Positions 53,279 to 63,712 of a DNA stretch of 64,000 nucleotides are shown piece by piece. The notes beneath the pieces are model-generated. The model ran no database searches. It saw nothing but the letters and a program-made list of their open reading frames with translations, and was not told the origin of the DNA. Position numbers and translations under genes: made by a program. Within the stretch, counting starts at the first letter, position 1, and each line of letters begins with the position of its first letter. Origin of the DNA: Prostheceraeus crozeri (lineage: Eukaryota; Platyhelminthes; Polycladida; Euryleptidae); the NCBI GenBank assembly GCA_907163375.1, contig CAJQUW010009206.1, forward strand, positions 39,809 to 103,808, written 5' to 3'.

Positions 53279-55934
53279 ATTCTGAAAATTATAATTCTGA
53301 AAAAAGTGCACCTGGAAAAAGTTCAGCTGAACAAAGTAAAGAAAAATATTTATTTGAACAAAAACCATTATGTTGGGGAATGTACATTCATTCAAATTAT
53401 CCTGAATTATTTAAATCAGAATATTTACAATACTATGGTGAAGATAGTTCAGAAATGTTTACAAAGAAAGTAGAAGAATTACAAGGACGTTTTTCACAAT
53501 TGCTTGAAACAAATAAACCAATGATAACATTAACGGATGAAGAAAGAAAAGAATTTTATGATGAAATAAATTGTTATTACTGTGGAAAATGTTTTATAAA
53601 TAAATATAAAACTGGCAGAGGTAGATATATTGATAAAGTAAAAGATCATGATCATCTAAATGGATTATATAGAGTTGCAGCACATAATTCTTGTAATCTT
53701 AATGCTAACAAATTTAAATATAACTTTGTTCCTCTATATTTCTACAATGGTTCTAAATATGATTTCCATCTAGTAATGAAAGATTTATTTTCATCAGAAA
53801 AATTACATCAACAAAAAATAAATGTACTATGTAAACAAGAAGAAGAATATTTTTCAATGCAATTAGGTTGTATTAGAATTTTAGATGCATTTAGATTTTT
53901 TACTCCTTATTCATTAGATGTTATGGGAAAAACTTTGAAACCTGAACAATGTAAAATATTAAAAAAAATATAATTTAAAACCTTTAAAATTAATATTTCC
54001 GTATGAGTATATAGCCTGTGGCTCACAGTCGGAGACTGATATAACTGGAGATTTTAATTCTGTGAATAAAATTATGGAAGAAAAACAACTTCCTCAATAA
54101 ATAAATTTAAATCAACATTTAAAACAATCACAATTATCTGAAGAAGATTATGCAGAAGCTGAAAAAAATTGGAGAGAGTTAAATTGTAAAACAATGTATG
54201 ATTATACAATGAAATATCTACAGATAGATGTATTAATACTTGCTGATCTTTTTGAAAACTTTCGTGATATGTGTTTAGAATATTACGGAATAGATCCATG
54301 TTATTGTTATTCTACACCAGGTTTAACATGGTTAGCAGGATTAAAACATACAAATGTTAAACTTAAACATTATAAAGAAAATACATATGATAAATTATTA
54401 TTTTTTGAATCTGGAATTAGAGGTGGAGTTTCATCCGTTTTAGGTAATAGATATGTTAAATGTTATAATAAGAAAGTAAATCCACAAGAATATGGAATAA
54501 TGAAACCTTTATCTCCAGAAGAAAAAGAAAAAATATTAGAAATTTTTCGAACGAAACGAGAAGGAGTAGAACGTGAAAAAGCAATTGATGAATTTATGAG
54601 AGAAAACTATTTGTTATATTATGATTTTAATAGCTTATATTCTTCTTGCATGATACAAGAATTACCAACAGGTGAAATGACATGGTGTAATAATCTAGAT
54701 TATCAAAGAACATATGATGGTTAAAATAATTTTGGTTATGTATATGAAGTTGATTTAGTATACCCTGATTATATAAAAGATGCAACAAAATATTATCCTT
54801 TCTGCCCAGAAAACAAAATTCCCATTATAAAAGATTTTTCAGATTATCAAAAATCTTTAATTCCTAAGAAATATAGGCCAACAAAAAAACTTATGTTAAC
54901 ACAAAGCAATAAAGGAAAGTATGTTGTTGAAGGAAGAATGCTAGATTGGTATTTAGATCATGGAATGATTCTCACAAACATTCACCGGAAACTAGTGTAT
55001 AAAAAATCTAAATGGTTAAAAGATTATATTGAGTTCAATATTGAAAAACGCAAAATATCTAAAAGAAATAAAGATGATTTTGGAAACGTGTTCTTCAAAT
55101 TAATGAATAATGCATTTTATGGTAAGACTTTAGAAAATGTGCGTAATAGACAAAATATTGAAATAGTTTATGATAAAGATAGGTTTCAAAATTTAACAAG
55201 GAAACCTACATATAAAAGAACTACTAGATTTAGTGATGAACTATGTGCTGTACATTTACGTCGAAACAGCGTAAAACATGATAAGTTTAATTTTATAGGT
55301 TTCACTATATTAGAATTAGCTAAACTATTTATGTATAGATTTATATATGACTATTTAGCGCCTGCTTATGGCAAAAACTATAAATTACACTTTACAGATA
55401 CCGATTCTGTTTTCTTAGAATTAACAATACCGTATAATTCTACACTTGATGAAGAAATTAATAAAATAAAAGATATCATTTATCCTTCTGATTTATGTAA
55501 AGTAAAAGATGAATTAGAAGGAAATGAAGATTTCATAACAGAAGCTATATTTTTAAAATCTAAATGTCACTGTTATAATACAACTAATAATATTAAAACA
55601 CATAAAACATTAAAAGGAATTTCAAAGGCATCAGTGGCTAATCAAATAACATTTCAAGATTATAAAAATGCATTATTTAATAATGAAATAAAAACAGCAT
55701 GTAATTATAGACTTAATTCAAAAAAACATAAAATGTATTTAAAAGAAGAACATAAATTAGCATTAGATCCATTTGATGATAAAAGAAAAATTTTACCTGA
55801 TGGAATAACTACTTTACCTTTTTAATTTTCTAATTTCTAAGATAGACAAATTTGATATATACATAAAATAAAAAAATATAAAATATTATAAAATAATATA
55901 ATAATATAAAATAATATAAAATTATCATATAAAA

Positions 55935-56754
55935 ATGGATAAAGTTAGAGCTGATAATTTTAAAAGAATAAAACAATTAGACGAATTAATAAAACAAAGA
56001 AATATTATGAAAGAAAATCATCTTCAACATAGAATGACAAAAGCTGGTATTCAATCTGATATGTTTGATAAATTAAAATTAACTGAAGAAGTAAAAACTG
56101 ATTATGAAAAAAACTGTCGAGCCATTTAAAACTCTTGAAAAGGAACTTAATGAAAAACGTGTTGATATAGCGGATCCTGTACTTAAAACACTATTAGATG
56201 ACTATGGTTTATTAGAGGCAAACATAGATAAAAAATTACCAAAATCTATGTTATTCGAACATTCTACTTTCTTTTTAGATAAAAAATTATTTGCAAGATT
56301 TTATCTTGGTGGTAAAGAAATATTTCCACAACCATTACGAGGATTAATTTTTACCCCAGATAAAAAACCTATTAGTTTAGATAGAAATTTTGTTGATCTT
56401 TTAAGAGGAGCAGATTTAAAAAATTATGCTGTAGAAGATCTCATAAAATATAAAGCTATGTTTGACAGAGTTGGTGTAGTAAAATCTCTTAGACGTTATA
56501 AACAATTAGAAAATTTATTATCATCGGGAGTTAAAGTAGGGAAAGGTTTATCTGAAAAACAGAAAACAGAAACAACTATATTTTTACCAGATGATCCACA
56601 AGAATTACTAAATAGATTAAATATTTTAATATCTGCAATAAAAGAAGGACATAATTCTAGTTTCAATGAAATTCATGCTATATTGAAAAGACTGCTGGAA
56701 AAGAAGATTCTAAATGAAGAGGATTATAAAAGTGTAACGAACCGAATGTTCTAG
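55935..56754 (+). pseudogene. Helical protein related to the 57-aa gene, with one frameshift
   Basis: Start in AAAAATGG context (MDKVRADNFKRIKQLDEL). The first frame (55935-56129) and the second (56104-56754) overlap; an extra A in the run at about 56107-56113 explains the change. The combined product is about 270 residues. The N-terminal 30 residues are the paralogue of the gene at 46717. The rest includes SMLFEHSTFFLDKKLFARFYLGG and FLPDDPQELLNRLNILISAI, helical and soluble-looking. The last codons (TNRMF) and the stop come from a double-hairpin module, so the original end has probably been replaced. It lies between polymerase and penton; virion or replication role unknown. Confidence 0.65.
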
Positions 56755-56765
56755 GGCTTCGCCCG
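56739..56765. repeat. Double-hairpin module at a gene end
   Basis: GAACC-GAA-TGTTC (one mismatch), TA, then GGGC-TTC-GCCC (56754-56764). It supplies the stop codon TAG at 56752-56754. Confidence 0.85.
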
Positions 56766-56879
56766 TAGCTGAAATATGTTGTTTCTAATTTTTATCTATG
56801 ATTTTTATCTATGATTTTTATTTATGATTTTTATCTACGATTTTTATCTATAATATTTATTTAAAATTTTAACTAAAAA

Positions 56880-57669
56880 ATGTGTTCAGCAGATTTAGAC
56901 AAAATTAATAATCATTTAGAAAATTTGACAGAGATTTTGGGTTCATCAAAATTTAGTACGACGTTAAAAATTATAACAACTACTTCATCACACACTTGTA
57001 ATTTAGAACCCATTCTACATTTGGAACAAAATAAAAATTATCAAATTGCATTGACTAGTTTCTCCACATTTAACACTATTCAAAACGTTATCCAAGATGT
57101 GAATGATCAATTTAGATATTCTACTGATAAAGGCAAAACATGGAAAATATTAACTTTTCTTCCTGGTTCTTACGAAGTTGAAACAATATCAAATGAAATT
57201 AAGAGACATTTAGGTATACCATTTAAAGATAAGAAACAATTACATTTTGCAGTTGAACCGGCAGTTAATAAATTTTCTCTTACTTTAGACGAAAATCATC
57301 AAGTTGATTTTAATCATGATAGATCATTGTCAAAGCTATTAGGATTTAATAAACAAACCTATAGTCAAGGTTATCATTTAGGTGAGAAGATTCCAAAAAT
57401 AACTGAAATAAATTTAAATTGTTGTACATTGTGACATTATTGAAGGAGGATATATAAATGGTAAATTATCAAATTTAATATTCAGTTTTCCAGCTTTTAC
57501 TGTACCAATTGGTTATAGATTAAATGTAATTCCACAAACATTAATATATTTTCCTATTACAAGAAAAACTATTAACAACATTAACATGAGAATCACTGAT
57601 GAAAAAGGACAAGAAATAAATTTTGGAGGTGAAGAGATTATGATAGATCTTTTGGTTCGGGAGGTATAA
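56880..57669 (+). pseudogene. Penton-like minor capsid protein, frameshifted
   Basis: The first frame (56880-57434) starts MCSADLDKINNHL and contains LEPILHLEQNKNYQIALTSF, a QFRYSTDKGKTWKI strand pair and PGSYEVETISNEI. These are recurrent features of the single jelly-roll minor capsid (penton) protein of Polintons and adintoviruses. A frame change near 57425-57432 separates the C-terminal part, which ends with INMRITDEKGQEINFGG and a stop at 57667-57669. The product would form capsid vertices. One lesion only, so inactivation looks recent. Confidence 0.75.
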
Positions 57670-57822
57670 ACTCCTACGCGAAGCTAGAGAAGTTTAATTT
57701 TTTTTATCATTTTCATTATTAATCTTATTAATCTCATTAATCTTATTATTAGAAACAAAAAAAATAAACTTAAATTAAAATTTTATTTTTATTTTTTTGT
57801 TTCTAAAAACACTAATTCAATA

Positions 57823-58611
57823 ATGGATGAATTTATTACTTTAAAAATGAATGAAATGACTTTAAATAAAAAAAAACTTAAATTTAATCATCATCCAAAT
57901 TCATCTAATAAAGTTTTAGCAGTTATTTGCGGAAGATCAGGATGTGGAAAAACATATCTATTATTTAAAATTTTAACGACTCCAAATTTTTTAGATTATA
58001 ACAATCTTATAATTTATACAACAACAGCAGAACAACCCGTCTATCAATTTTTAAAATATGGATTTGAAAATAATCTTACAAAAACAGCAATTGCTTCTCT
58101 ATTCGAAGAATACGAAAAATCTGAATATGAAGAAGAAATAAATTTGTGGTGTGAAGAAGCAGCAAAAAATAAACAATTAGTTGAATCCAATAAAAATAAG
58201 CATATAAAAATACAATTAATAGATGATAGTGGTAATATGCAAGATCCTAGTAAACTAGATAAAACAATGAAACATTGTGTAATTTTTGATGATTGTGTTA
58301 ATGACAGAAATCAGTCAGTTCAAAGAAATTATTTCACAAGAGGTAGACATAATAACTGTAGTGTATTTTATTTGACACAAAGTATGTATTCATTAGATGG
58401 AAGTGTTATTAGAAAGAATGCAAATATATTTATACTATTTGAAATAAATGCAAGAAACTTAAGTGATTTGTTAAGAGATTTATGTATAAGAGATAAAGAT
58501 GAATTTAAACAATCGTGTAATAATGCTTGGTCAAAAGATTATGGATTTATCACAATTAATATTGATAAAAAAATTCATGAAAGAGTTATCGAACAATTGT
58601 TTACCGAGTAA
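57823..58611 (+). CDS. A32-like genome-packaging ATPase
   Basis: 262 residues, start MDEFITLKMNEM. Walker A GRSGCGKT at 37-44, Walker B VIFDDC at 153-158, then a YFTRGRHNNCSVFYLTQS motif with the sensor Gln. The DYNNLIIYTTTAEQPVYQFL segment is typical of Polinton and adintovirus ATPases. Length matches the family. It translocates genomic DNA into preformed capsids in related viruses. No lesion seen. Confidence 0.9.
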   Translation: MDEFITLKMNEMTLNKKKLKFNHHPNSSNKVLAVICGRSGCGKTYLLFKILTTPNFLDYNNLIIYTTTAEQPVYQFLKYGFENNLTKTAIASLFEEYEKSEYEEEINLWCEEAAKNKQLVESNKNKHIKIQLIDDSGNMQDPSKLDKTMKHCVIFDDCVNDRNQSVQRNYFTRGRHNNCSVFYLTQSMYSLDGSVIRKNANIFILFEINARNLSDLLRDLCIRDKDEFKQSCNNAWSKDYGFITINIDKKIHERVIEQLFTE

Positions 58612-58885
58612 TAAAAATATACAAATATAATGTTTTAATATTTTATTTTTTATTATCAGCTTTAATTTTATCTATTTTTTTAAAATATAATATTTGAATT
58701 TTGTGGTAACATTGGTATACAGCAAAAACATTTTACTGAACAAATTATTTTTTTATTGCTTTGTCGTTTGTAATCTTTTCGTTTAAAGTTTTCACGTTTA
58801 AAGTTTTCACGTTTAAAATTTTCTCGTTTAAAATTTTCTCGTATTAAGTTTTGTTTAATAAAGTTTTGTCTAATAAATTTTTTAG
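58612..58885. other. AT-rich spacer with short direct repeats
   Basis: Five imperfect units of GTTTAAAGTTTTCAC / GTTTAAAATTTTCTC occur at about 58787-58850. No gene seen. Confidence 0.6.
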
Positions 58886-59586
58886 CTATTCTAAAAAAAT
58901 TTTATCATTTTCTTCATTAAAAATTTTATCATCAATAAAAGTTTTACCATCACTAGAAATTTTACCATCCTTTTTATTTTTATCATTAACTTTTTCTGTC
59001 TGTGATTGAAATGATATTTGATTTACTTCATTAGCTATTTGATCAAATTTTTCAATCTCATCTAACGTAATAACATTATCATCACATACTCTTTGAAAGT
59101 AGTAGTGTAGTGTAGTTTATCATAGACTTCTTTAATATGTAAATGCTTAGTTTTTAATGATTTTCGTTTCTTAGTTATTAAAGATTTATCTAACATTGTA
59201 ACAAGTGAAGTTGCAAAACACCCGTACCTGTTAAAGCTGTAGCAACTACTGGAATTACTAAAACACCTGAAGATATAACAATTGTTAAAGCACCAAAACT
59301 TATTGTTAAGAATATGCCAATTCCTTGTGTTACATTCTTAACTTTAGTCCATCTCTTTCTTAACTTTTTATAATGCTCTAATCTTAATAATAATTGAGAT
59401 TCTTTATCTTTCATATACCTAACTCTATCTTTGTGTTTTTCAATATTTAATTCACTTATTTTTAATTGAGATAACGAAGGATATATTCTTGAGGTTCCTT
59501 CCACTTTTGTTTTCTTCCATTTCTGAAGTTCCTTCCATTTTTGTTTCATCCATTTCTGAAGTTCCTTCCACTTTTGTTTCTTCCAT
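58886..59586 (-). pseudogene. Terminal-repeat gene, right copy, frameshifted
   Basis: ATG at 59584-59586 starts the same MEETKVEGTSEM leader as the left copy, here with a longer tandem repeat of the ETKVEGTSEM unit. An extra A near 59507-59512 shifts the frame. The body (59190-59549) has the KHKDRVRYMKDKESQ helix and two adjacent hydrophobic segments (IGIFLTISFGALTIVISSGV and VIPVVATALT). Further frame changes near 59218 and 59100 lead to a charged tail with FQRVCDDNVITLDEIEKF, ending at the stop 58886. About 230 residues originally; probable two-helix membrane protein. Only its 5' half lies in the terminal repeat. Confidence 0.55.
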
Positions 59587-59607
59587 TTTTAAAGAAATAT
59601 TTTTAAC

Positions 59608-59630
59608 GGGCGAGCCTGAACCTTCGGTTC
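59608..59630. repeat. Double-hairpin module, partly deleted
   Basis: GAACC-TTC-GGTTC (59618-59630) is intact; the adjoining hairpin is reduced to GGGCGAGCC. It corresponds to 40109-40134. Confidence 0.8.
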
Positions 59631-59748
59631 GCAAGTCACATGATATATTTTAAAAACCTGAAAAATGGATAAAATTCATGAATTTGAAATTCTCAACTTT
59701 TATGATTTTCGGTGTCCTAGAACGGTCATGATTTAAGCAATGAAAATC

Positions 59749-59775
59749 GAACCGAAGGTTCTAGGGCTTCGCCCG
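59749..59775. repeat. Double-hairpin module, right terminal repeat
   Basis: GAACC-GAA-GGTTC (59749-59761), TA, GGGC-TTC-GCCC (59764-59774). Intact mirror of module 1. Confidence 0.9.
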
Positions 59776-59896
59776 ATTGTAATTCTCAAATTTGAGATAC
59801 TCAACTTTTATAATTTTTGGTGTCCTGGAACGGTCATGATTTTGAGGGTGAAAATTGTAATTCTCAAATTTGAGATTTTGAAAAATTTGAAAATTG

Positions 59897-60100
59897 AGTA
59901 CTTTTAAAAACGACATAAATTCATGAATTTAGTCCCTTTTTCAGGTTTTTAAGACCTAAATTCATGAATTTATGTCGTTTTTAAAAGTACCATTTTTGAA
60001 AAAAATGGTACTTTTTGAATGAACCAAATTCATGAATTTAGGTCTTAAAAACCTGAAAAAGGGACTAAATTCATGAATTTATGTCGTTTTTAAAAGTACT
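59897..60100. repeat. Large palindrome in the right terminal repeat
   Basis: This is the counterpart of 39639-39842, with arms of about 100 bp that start and end at AGTACT. Both terminal repeats could extrude the same cruciform. Confidence 0.9.
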
Positions 60101-60145
60101 ATTTTTTTTGATTTTATGGTGTCCTGGTCCGGTCTTCCCATTACT

Positions 60146-60151
60146 CACCTC
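60146..60151 (+). repeat. 6-bp target-site duplication, right copy (CACCTC)
   Basis: Identical to 39585-39590, immediately outside the terminal repeat. Confidence 0.9.
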
Positions 60152-60794
60152 CACAGTCCATAGTGGTCAGCAATCACATAGTGGAAGTTGTCCCAAACTT
60201 CATCTATCTGGGTCGAAGATTGGCAGGCGAAGTGGTATTGACGAAGAACTGGCTCGAAGAAGAGCTCTAGCAAATGATGTGCTCAGAAGACTTTGGAGAC
60301 ATCGGAATATCAGCAACCGGACCAAAATGAGAATATATAACGCGAGTGTTCTTTCGGTTTTGCTTTATGGCTCCGAAACCTGGCCTCTTTCCGCAACGCA
60401 AGATGGAAGGACTATGGGCTTTGACAACCGATGCCAACGCCGAGTACTCAACATCAGATGGCAAGAGCGTATCACCAACGACGAAGTGCGCAGACGCACA
60501 CTCCAACCGCCGTTACCACGCCTTCTAGCTCAACGGTGCATGCGTTGGCTGGGGCACATGCTCCGCATGCCTAGTGAACTGCCAACGAAACGTGTGCTCG
60601 ATTTCAATCCGACAGCCTCTGGATGGAGAAGACCTCGAGGGCGCCCACACACACGATGGATGGACGTGGTTGTCGAAGATCTCAATCAACTCGGTATCTC
60701 CATGGATCACGCATCGGAGTTGGCCCTAGATCAACCATCTTGGAGACGAATGGTGTCAAGAGCGACCTCAACGCCTCACAGGCACGAGTCATAG
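60146..60794 (+). pseudogene. LINE RT fragment, downstream half (interrupted by the Polinton)
   Basis: After the target duplication the frame gives a VVPNFIYLG strand, then, after a frame change near 60215, GIDEELARRRALANDVLRRLW, RMRIY-like RIYNASVLSVLLYGSETWPL, FDNRCQRRVLNIRWQ and RPRGRPHTRWMDVV. These are the thumb and C-terminal parts of RTE/CR1-like reverse transcriptases. It ends at 60792-60794 (TAG). Together with 39456-39590 it is the interrupted target. Confidence 0.85.
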
Positions 60795-63712
60795 GCAGGT
60801 AGGCAGATATTTTGCAAAATAAGCCCCGCCAAAATGTTAACCCCCGCCACCTGATAGAACGAGTTGAAAGTGTCATTTGGTGGCCATTGTTGCATAACGT
60901 TGCTGATGGATCACCCAGTGACTTTGCCAAAAACACATTGCCTTAATTGCCGGCTGCTTGTCATGAACGCGAGTCGAAAGAGTTTAAAAGTTTATTAAAG
61001 GCTTTACGTGCAAACGTGGAGCATTTTTGCACAAAATGAGTCTAGATGCGGATAAAGAAATATTCCAATATCTCGGCATTAGACGTGCGTTTAAATATTC
61101 ATACTTCTAGACATCATACATAGGTCAAGGTTGTGTGCGTGCATTAAATTGGAGCTGAGAAAAAAGTGGCGGGGCTTGACTTTTTGCGCGTGCATTTTTT
61201 GCATTAGTGGCAGGTTTTTCTGGAAAAAATCCAAAACATGGTTTCCTAATTTATCATTGTCCGCACATTGTAAGCGTAGGCTTTCTCTGGAGTAGAAGTG
61301 TTCCGGAAATTCGAATTATTCTAGAATTAAGGGTATTGAATCTATTTCATTTGCTTCTGATAATGAATATATTTTAATTGCAAGCACAAACTGCTGGCAA
61401 CGACATGGAAATTATGCACAAATAGTTCTACCTAGCTATAGTTCTACCGTGGATGATGCTTGTAGAAAGAACTTTTTGACTGCGCAATGTGACTGCCCAA
61501 CACATATTTTGCATTGAGACAAATCAACAACAGGCCACGTTCAAGTCACTATCAATTTGTGTGGACCTAGAGCGTTTCTTTGCATGATAAACAGAACTTT
61601 CCCTCTTGTTGCTTACGTGCATTCTTTTACAAAATTTCACCAGATATTCTGCCTGTTTTTTTTTACTACAACCTTTCCATTGTTTACGCATGTATATTCT
61701 GTTATAATCCGTCAAACGTCATTTTGGTTGTGTTAAAGTACATTAACCTTCTGTAATGTTGATCAGAATATTGTAATAATTAGACAGAGCGTTATGTCGA
61801 GACAACCATTCACTATTCCAAAATACATCAAGCCCCAAATATCATGACATTTAAAAGGGCATCAAAATTCATAATAACCATCTTGTCGATGTAGCCTATT
61901 GACCTTCCACTTCAAATACGAGATGCTGAACTATAATATTTTGCAGATCAATGTGTTTGATGCAACGCTTAATAGGAAGAGGCTTGCAAAATTAAGGCTT
62001 AATTCAGATATATGCGCATTCAATTATGCTACCATTTGCCTCTGTTCATCTTCCATTTTTTGTTCACCGACCGACTATCACTATTATGCAGCCTGCAAAC
62101 TAACACATCCTTATCAAGGTGCTACTAGAAATTGTTTGTTTTCTATCTCTAGAAATTTGAATCTCAATAATCATGTAACATTTACCATAGCATGGTGACC
62201 TGTCATGTTTCTGTTTCATAAAGGAAAAATGTTGATCAAAAATTTGTGAAGCATCAAGATTACAGACTTCAAGATATCCATGTTCGGAGGTAATTATGAG
62301 AGACATCCGTGTACAGAGGTAATTATGGAAATTATTAACCTCTTCTGAGACACATCTACAGCATGCATTATGACCATAGAAATTAATAATACCATAGAGT
62401 AATATAATAGTGCACTATTATCCACTTCTATGATTATAACAGATCTGGATGATCACTCAGGCCTAACGGTTAATAAGTTCTATAATTACCTCAAAACATT
62501 CATTGTCTATTACATAATGATATTATCAACCGACATCAGACAACAAAGTAGTTTGTATTGCATAATTTCATATCACCATCTGGATCAGCTGATATCAAGT
62601 AACATCAACCGCTTGACAATCGATGGAGAAAGTAGGCATACCATAGATAGAAGTGCCATAGTATTGAAAGTTATCTATGTAATCAATCAACACCATTCAT
62701 GGAAATTAAAAATACCATAAAAAGTCCTAAAATGGAAATTGCATGAAAATTATGGCACACTCTGGGGGAACTTAGTTGGGGCAAAAAATGTAAATTGTAC
62801 GAGCTGGTTTCCTTGTTTTCTGATTAGCATTTATGTTTATGAAGCCAATTTGTGATCTGGATTGTTACTCCTTGTCTAAAGATCATGTACACAAAAGCAA
62901 TAATGAATTGACGAAATACTGCGGCGACAGGATGGACAAAGAAGGAAATTTTCTAAAACGTCTTGTACGTCTGTCATTTTGAAATATCGCTCCTATAATC
63001 TATCATGAGTATAATCAGACACATATGCAACATGTAATGTCGATTTATAGATCATGCATTACTCCAGCTTGAAATCTGAGGCCAAAAAAATCTTCGATTA
63101 CCCATTTTACTCTAAAGGGTTCTCCTGTTCATCATATTTGAACAATTTTCAAAATCTTTGCATGCTTTCGAATATCAGCTTCGAAAATATCATCACACTA
63201 TGTCACATGAGTCATTCAATGATTAATTGAAAAATTCCAGCAAATTTTCATTTATCTGAGAAACGATTGTAGGTAAAGAAGCTTTCAGTGTGTTTACTCC
63301 AGAAAAGTACTAGGTTTCTTAACCGCTTGAAGGAGAAATTATCCAATAATTAGACTTTCTATCTGTGAATTCTTCAGATGTTCATTACAACAACGCACAC
63401 TGACCACTTTCAATTATGACTTTGTGAACCAATTTTTAAATCACATTCCAATATTGAAAAATTGGGAAATAGTTGTCAGTGACTGCTACAAATAGACACA
63501 ATATATTAATCCATGGAATAGTTGGATATTTCACATGAAAACAATACCACCATCTCACTTAAAATTCTCTGCATGAAAATCCTGTAATTTTTTGTCAACA
63601 ACTTCACAACGAACTTGACAAATAGTTTGACTATTGAACAATGTTTTAGGTCGAATTGATGTACAAACCATAGATTTTTCCATGTGCCATCATTGTACAT
63701 AGACAAGATAGT
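60795..63712. other. No gene recognised
   Basis: Only short frames without recognisable domains. The interval lies between the complete Polinton and the start of the second terminal repeat. Confidence 0.4.

Larger units (their letters stand above)
51345..55825 (+). pseudogene. Protein-primed family B DNA polymerase (pPolB), interrupted
   Basis: About 4.5 kb encode the replicative polymerase in several frames. In order: a C2H2 finger (CNLCKKKL...HLQSKMH); the CFLWSIIAHLHP segment typical of Polinton pPolB; a Gln/Lys coiled coil (about 52580-52960); a second finger (CLQC...HLENC); ExoI FTIYCDFEAYN; an endonuclease VII-like DHDHLNGLYR...HNSCNL block; ExoII NGSKYDFHL; ExoIII YLQIDVLILADLF; palm motif A YYDFNSLYSS; motif B KLMNNAFYGKT; motif C FTDTDSVF; and the usual C-terminal ILPDGITTLPF. 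Lesions: frame changes near 51525, 52744 and 53970, and stops at 54098-54100 and 54722-54724. All catalytic motifs remain recognisable. Double-hairpin relics at 51683-51704 and 53255-53278 are read in frame (EGSRASP and SSRASP). Confidence 0.9.
39591..60145. mobile_element. Polinton/Maverick (adintovirus-like) element, 20,555 bp
   Basis: Inverted terminal repeats of about 0.85-0.92 kb begin 5'-AGTAATGGG and are flanked by a perfect 6-bp duplication, CACCTC. Inside are the hallmark genes: protein-primed DNA polymerase B, retroviral-type integrase, adenain-like protease, A32-like packaging ATPase, an F54H12.2-type capsid protein and a penton-like protein. Base composition is far more AT-rich than the flanks. 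The polymerase, penton, integrase C-terminus and two further genes are frameshifted or stopped, so the copy is likely fossil or recently inactivated. It lies inside the RT of a non-LTR retrotransposon whose two halves flank it. Confidence 0.95.
59230..60145 (-). repeat. Right inverted terminal repeat
   Basis: This is the reverse complement of 39591-40444. It is about 62 bp longer because the left copy has an internal deletion. It ends TCCCATTACT at 60145. Confidence 0.9.
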
